Under the pieces are notes generated by a model that was not told the origin of the DNA, did not search any database, and saw only the letters and a program-made list of their open reading frames with translations. This document shows, piece by piece, positions 17,502-20,942 of a DNA stretch of 20,942 bases (position 1 is the stretch's first letter; the number at the start of each line of letters is the position of its first letter). Made by a program: the position numbers and the translations under genes. The DNA comes from Phallusia fumigata (lineage: Eukaryota > Chordata > Ascidiacea > Phlebobranchia > Ascidiidae). The stretch lies in contig QXVZ01010783.1 in NCBI GenBank assembly GCA_008931825.1, forward strand, positions 1 to 20,942, in the 5' to 3' direction.

Positions 17502-20110
17502 TCAGAGTTTGTTCCATCCTTGAGTCAGTTTGCGAAAATGGTCCATGAAAGGTTCGTAGAATTGCTCAAGTTTTCTTCGTGCATCGTCAGAAAGCTTTGA
17601 TTGAGAAACTGTGCCGTTAACGATCTTCCTCGTGGTCCCTTTGTTCTCACCAAGACAGCTGTTATGTTTGTCGTCCATTTTCACACAGTAAAGACCTTTT
17701 TTCGGTGCATAGACGAAATGTTTTGTTTTAATTTCGACCTCTAAATCCAGTTTCTGTTGTGCTTCGACCATGACCTTGCCCGGGTTAATAAGAAGTTCAT
17801 CTCCGCTGATTATCACAAAATCGTCGAGGGAAAAAAATTCAACCAGTGCTAAAAAAATTAGGAGTATATGCCGCGCAACAGAAATCTCAGTTGCTTACTC
17901 GGTGGCGCAAGAGCCTTGATTTTTGCAAACACGAAGGTAAGATACTCGTCGAAGCTGTCAAAGTCCCCAACCTGGATTTAAACAAATACTCGTGGTCATG
18001 TTATCGGCGCAATCAAGCGGACCTAACTGTTTGCATTTGTTATCGTATATTGGTAAGTTCGTGATTGGTACAAAAAAACAATATGTGTTTTCTTTATTCG
18101 GTTACTCCAGTTTGATTAAAACGAACAAAGCAATTGACAACATCAGTTATACCGAACGTATTCATCGTGGATCTTCGACATGTCTTTTTGCTTGTGGGAA
18201 TCGGAAAATGCCCTCTGCACCGGATCGCAAACTATCCACACAAATTTCGGAGTGGGTAACCCTTCCTTGGAATAAGCGTCGATGATGCGCTGCGGAACCT
18301 CTTTCGTAACGATGTACTTTGGTGTCTTTTCAAAGGTGAATTGGTTTGTTGTTGTCATTGGCAATAATTTTCTGCACACGATCCAGGTTAAATTTGTGGC
18401 AAAATCGTGTACTGTAATTATTGCACTGATGTTCAGAACTCCCTAGGGGCCTACAAATCCTTGTAAACCCTTTTGACAACTTGGATATCGTTTAACTTTA
18501 GATAGACGAATCACATGCTTTCAAACGTTATGTGAAGGCCCCACTTTGTCTACAACGACTTTTGACGATTGGGGTTTTGACCGAGACCCTCCCGAAATAC
18601 ACAGTGGACTTGGAGATTTGGCGGTTATCCTGGAGGCCTAGCTGCGTAAGATTGGAAATAAGCAACTTGTGTGTAATAAATACTAATCAACTTTTTGTCG
18701 TAACATATACAACATATACAATCCCTTCTTGACCATTGACCACCGTGGCCAGACGGGCCTATAACAAGGTATGGCTAAAGGTTAGTTTGCAAGTTTAGTT
18801 ATTGGTCAGAGCTCTATTTAATCACGTCAAAAATGAATATAAATATTGGAAGGTTGCAAACAATTACAGACAAGTAAAATTCGACTCCTTGATCGTAGTT
18901 TTCGTCAAAATAGTGGGCTTCGCTAACCTTGAGGCAGCCTGCTCCACTATGGACACACAGGAACCTACGGAACGCACCAGTTCCGCACTTTTTACTTCCG
19001 ATTCCGATAATCTGAAAAGAAAGAGAAAGTGTACTTTGCCTGTGCGTTATAAAGTCAGATTTCTGTTTAATTTTTGATTTTTAAAATCTTAGTTTTGGTT
19101 TGGTTGGGCTTGTTACAAGTCTAGCGTCCAACAGTTTTTTAAAGAATGTGACCCGAAGTGCTTATGATTGTAGAAAAATTTAAACAAACGACGAATGATT
19201 ACAAGGCAGTAGCATTGTGTCACAACAGATTTCGATGTCCGAATGGCACAATTGGATATGCCCATTATGTCAGCAGCACCCAGATTAGATTTAGACACAA
19301 TTGGGCTTTTCAAAACCTGTGGACGTCTTCGACGGTGCGTGGTGTTTAATGTATCAGTTTCGCAGGTGGCTGAGGCTGGAAATAACTGGATTCATCAAAC
19401 AGTTTCTGAAAGATAAAATGTGTCTTGTGATGAATAAAAGTTTGACGTTGCTTGGTACCAGAAAACAAAGCGACAAAATTATTACTTAATTATTAAGCAA
19501 TGAACATTTGAACGCCATGAAACTCTTTGTCATAATTATTACCAAGGGTTGGTGGGTTTCGGCTAGGGAGTAAGTTTTGTTCATAGACCATGTCAAATGT
19601 GTCGAATAATTTATTTATGTTTTTCATTACAAGTCGAACGATTTATTTAGTATATAGTGGCCTGTACGATTTTGTTTGTACCCGTTTGGTTTGAATAATG
19701 CTCGTAAATTAACACAAAACGTTACTTGGAAATAGAAAAACAACAACCTTTGTCCATTCTGGGCACTTTGGTTTTAAGAGCATTTTGTGTGGTACCATAA
19801 AAACGAAAATAAGATTGTTCCGATACACATCTTTCAGTACGCGAAAACGAGACAGCAATTTTTAACAGTTAATTATACATTTACAGTTTTTTAATCTCAT
19901 GAAACCTAACCGCAATATGTAAGGATAAGAATCGTTAGTGATGACAAAGCCAATGTTAAGCGTATAACCTGTACCAGAAGGTTTTAACCTATGTTGTAGA
20001 TCTACAACTGGTTGCTGTTAAATAGGATTGCTGTAGTTTCTATGAAATCCATTAAATACAAAACTTACCGGTTTGATTGGATTTTCTTTCTGCAACATTA
20101 AGTCGATGTC
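17502..20110 (-). pseudogene. Five-exon sulfotransferase pseudogene, duplicate of G4
   Basis: All five exons are recognisable: exon 1 remnant 20110-20069 (only the D-I-D-L-M-L-Q end, first two thirds lost; donor GTAAGT kept), exon 2 19405-19317, exon 3 19011-18872, exon 4 18371-18153, exon 5 17971-17502. Lesions: exon 2 has an in-frame TAA and one missing base (89 not 90 nt). Exon 4 has one missing base after A-F-S-D (219 not 220 nt), and a TGA lies in the former frame. Exon 5 lacks 48 nt (16 codons between P-P-S and the K-Q-L-R-F stretch), has TAA and TAG where paralogues read Y and Q (I-Y-S-stop-F-F-stop-H-W), and lost a base at F-F-P. Exon 3 is still open with K-C-G-T-G and E-A-H-Y-F-D. 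The region 17816-17502 remains open to K-L-T-Q-G-W-N-K-L. Splice sites mostly persist, so a non-coding transcript is possible. Introns and 3' flank align with those of G4. Confidence 0.9.
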
Positions 20111-20483
20111 AAACTTTAACCAGTATAATTCGTAACATTAAATTTTTGAAATTTTCATATTTTTTTTGGTAAATTGTTTTGACAAACTTTTGCCATGTAC
20201 ACCATAAAACTGAGTGCAAAGCAGAAACATTGTACGTAGCCGTAGCCCAATAGTTTATGGTGTTCACGAGAACACTGTTTTGGAGTGCTGTTGAACCGAT
20301 AGGTTTTTCGTTCCATCATTGTTTGTTTGAACCATTGTTTGTATTCCTATTTGAGTGCGCAGGCAGGAAACGGTTAAGGTTGCTGGCTGCGTGGTTGCTC
20401 TTTGGCATCTGGACGCAGGCAGTCATATTAAAACAAGTTAAGCCCACCGATCTGTTTGCAAAAATTTGAAGTTTTGTGAAAAA
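20111..20483 (+). promoter_or_regulatory. G8 5' flank with G3-type promoter block
   Basis: From about 20222 to 20460 the plus strand aligns with the reverse complement of the G3 upstream region (CGTAGCCCAATAG, AACACTGTTTTGGAGTGCTG, GATAGGTTTTTCGTTCCATC, AACCATTGTTTGTATTCCTA, GGCAGGAAACGG, GGCAGTCATATTAAAAC), with about 60 bp missing after TTCCATCATT. 20111-20221 is unrelated AT-rich sequence and marks where exon 1 of the neighbouring pseudogene was cut off. G8 and the pseudogene are divergent across this spacer. Confidence 0.5.
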
Positions 20484-20942
20484 ATGAAGTTTAAATTTAC
20501 AATCGGCGTGACTTTTATGACTCTGGGAGTAGTTCTAGTCTATATTCAATACCGTGAAGAAGCTTGGCGTTCAAGGAGAGATGATCTGAAGAAAACGGTA
20601 AATATTGTACGTTACACTTCTTAAATACAAGCAATGCGTTACTATTTGACAGCAACAGGTTATAGCTCAACAACAACATTAAAGACCATCAGGTAAAAGT
20701 TTCCACGTCTTTTGTGGGCCTCAAACGAGCTTTCAACCTTGACGTTTTTAACATTACATTTTGCAATTGGGTTTACTGCCATTTAAAACCACTTTTAACG
20801 CAGTTGGCTGCACGAAGATGGCTTCTGTGCCGGCGTTGGTACTCTATGTAAACACGGTTGAACTTCAAAGTGACAAACCAAGAAATGTTAAAATTATGCA
20901 TTGGGGTAAAACTTACAAGCCAGAATTTACAGAAGAAGTTCT
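20484..20942 (+). CDS. G8: HS3ST-like sulfotransferase, 5' end (partial)
   Basis: Exon 1 is 20484-20597: ATG opens MKFKFTIGVTFMTLGVVLVY, then Q-Y-R-E-E-A-W and a basic/acidic stretch ending D-D-L-K-K-T, 38 codons, donor GTAAAT, phase 0. The membrane segment covers about residues 6-20. Exon 2 probably starts at 20933 after ATTTACAG with AAG AAG TTC, since all paralogue second exons of this group start K-x-F. The window ends 10 bases into it. Signal anchor, exon length, promoter and intron 1 (GACAGCAACAGGTTATAGCTC, shared with G4 intron 1) place it in the G3 sub-group. Whether it is intact downstream cannot be judged. Confidence 0.75.

Noticed and set aside
1..20942. tRNA, rRNA, CRISPR or bacterial operon features
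   Set aside because: No cloverleaf, rRNA-like or spaced-repeat pattern was recognised. The spliced exons show nuclear eukaryotic DNA.

Overview
The window is eukaryotic genomic DNA. Coding exons are short, have clean GT...AG boundaries and are separated by AT-rich introns. It carries a tandem cluster of paralogous type II membrane sulfotransferases that most resemble heparan sulfate 3-O-sulfotransferases (HS3ST). Small introns, gene density, AT richness and about 4% difference between what look like two unmerged haplotypes suggest a highly heterozygous invertebrate. An ascidian tunicate (Ciona-like) is my best guess, but this is an inference from style and not from a diagnostic gene.

Layout: (a) 1-1093, minus: the 5' end of an RTF1-like gene (PAF1 complex), running off the left edge. 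(b) 1640-4747, minus: sulfotransferase G1, intact and the most divergent copy. (c) 5663-8548, plus: G2, intact, head-to-head with G1. (d) 9465-12021, minus: G3, intact, tail-to-tail with G2. (e) 12523-15383, minus: G4, intact. (f) 15470-16960: a scrambled zone with inverted relics, namely a decayed exon 5, a decayed exon 1 of the G4 type and a decayed exon 1 of the G3/G8 type, plus inverted copies of intergenic sequence. (g) 17502-20110, minus: a five-exon pseudogene that pairs with G4 as a segmental duplicate. (h) 20484 onward, plus: exon 1 and the first bases of exon 2 of a further copy, G8, running off the right edge.

All four complete genes share one architecture. Exon 1 is the signal anchor. 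Exon 2 is a stem ending in L-P-Q or L-P-G. Exon 3 is exactly 140 nt with the PAPS 5'-phosphosulfate loop and the catalytic E-x-H-x-x-D. Exon 4 is about 220 nt with the 3'-phosphate motif. Exon 5 is 504-531 nt with the C-terminal half and the Cys pair. Intron phases are 0,0,2,0 throughout. The predicted products are 354-375 residues and should act in the Golgi lumen on heparan sulfate or a related glycan, using PAPS. All copies lack two arginines usually seen in the PAPS site of vertebrate HS3STs.

Three single N characters (651, 3194, 6803) each sit exactly at the junction of a direct duplication. Two of these duplications look identical (220 and 249 bp) and one is about 4% divergent (about 610 bp). 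They are best read as overlapping contig ends or alleles that the assembler failed to merge, so the apparent second exon 3 of G2 is probably not real.
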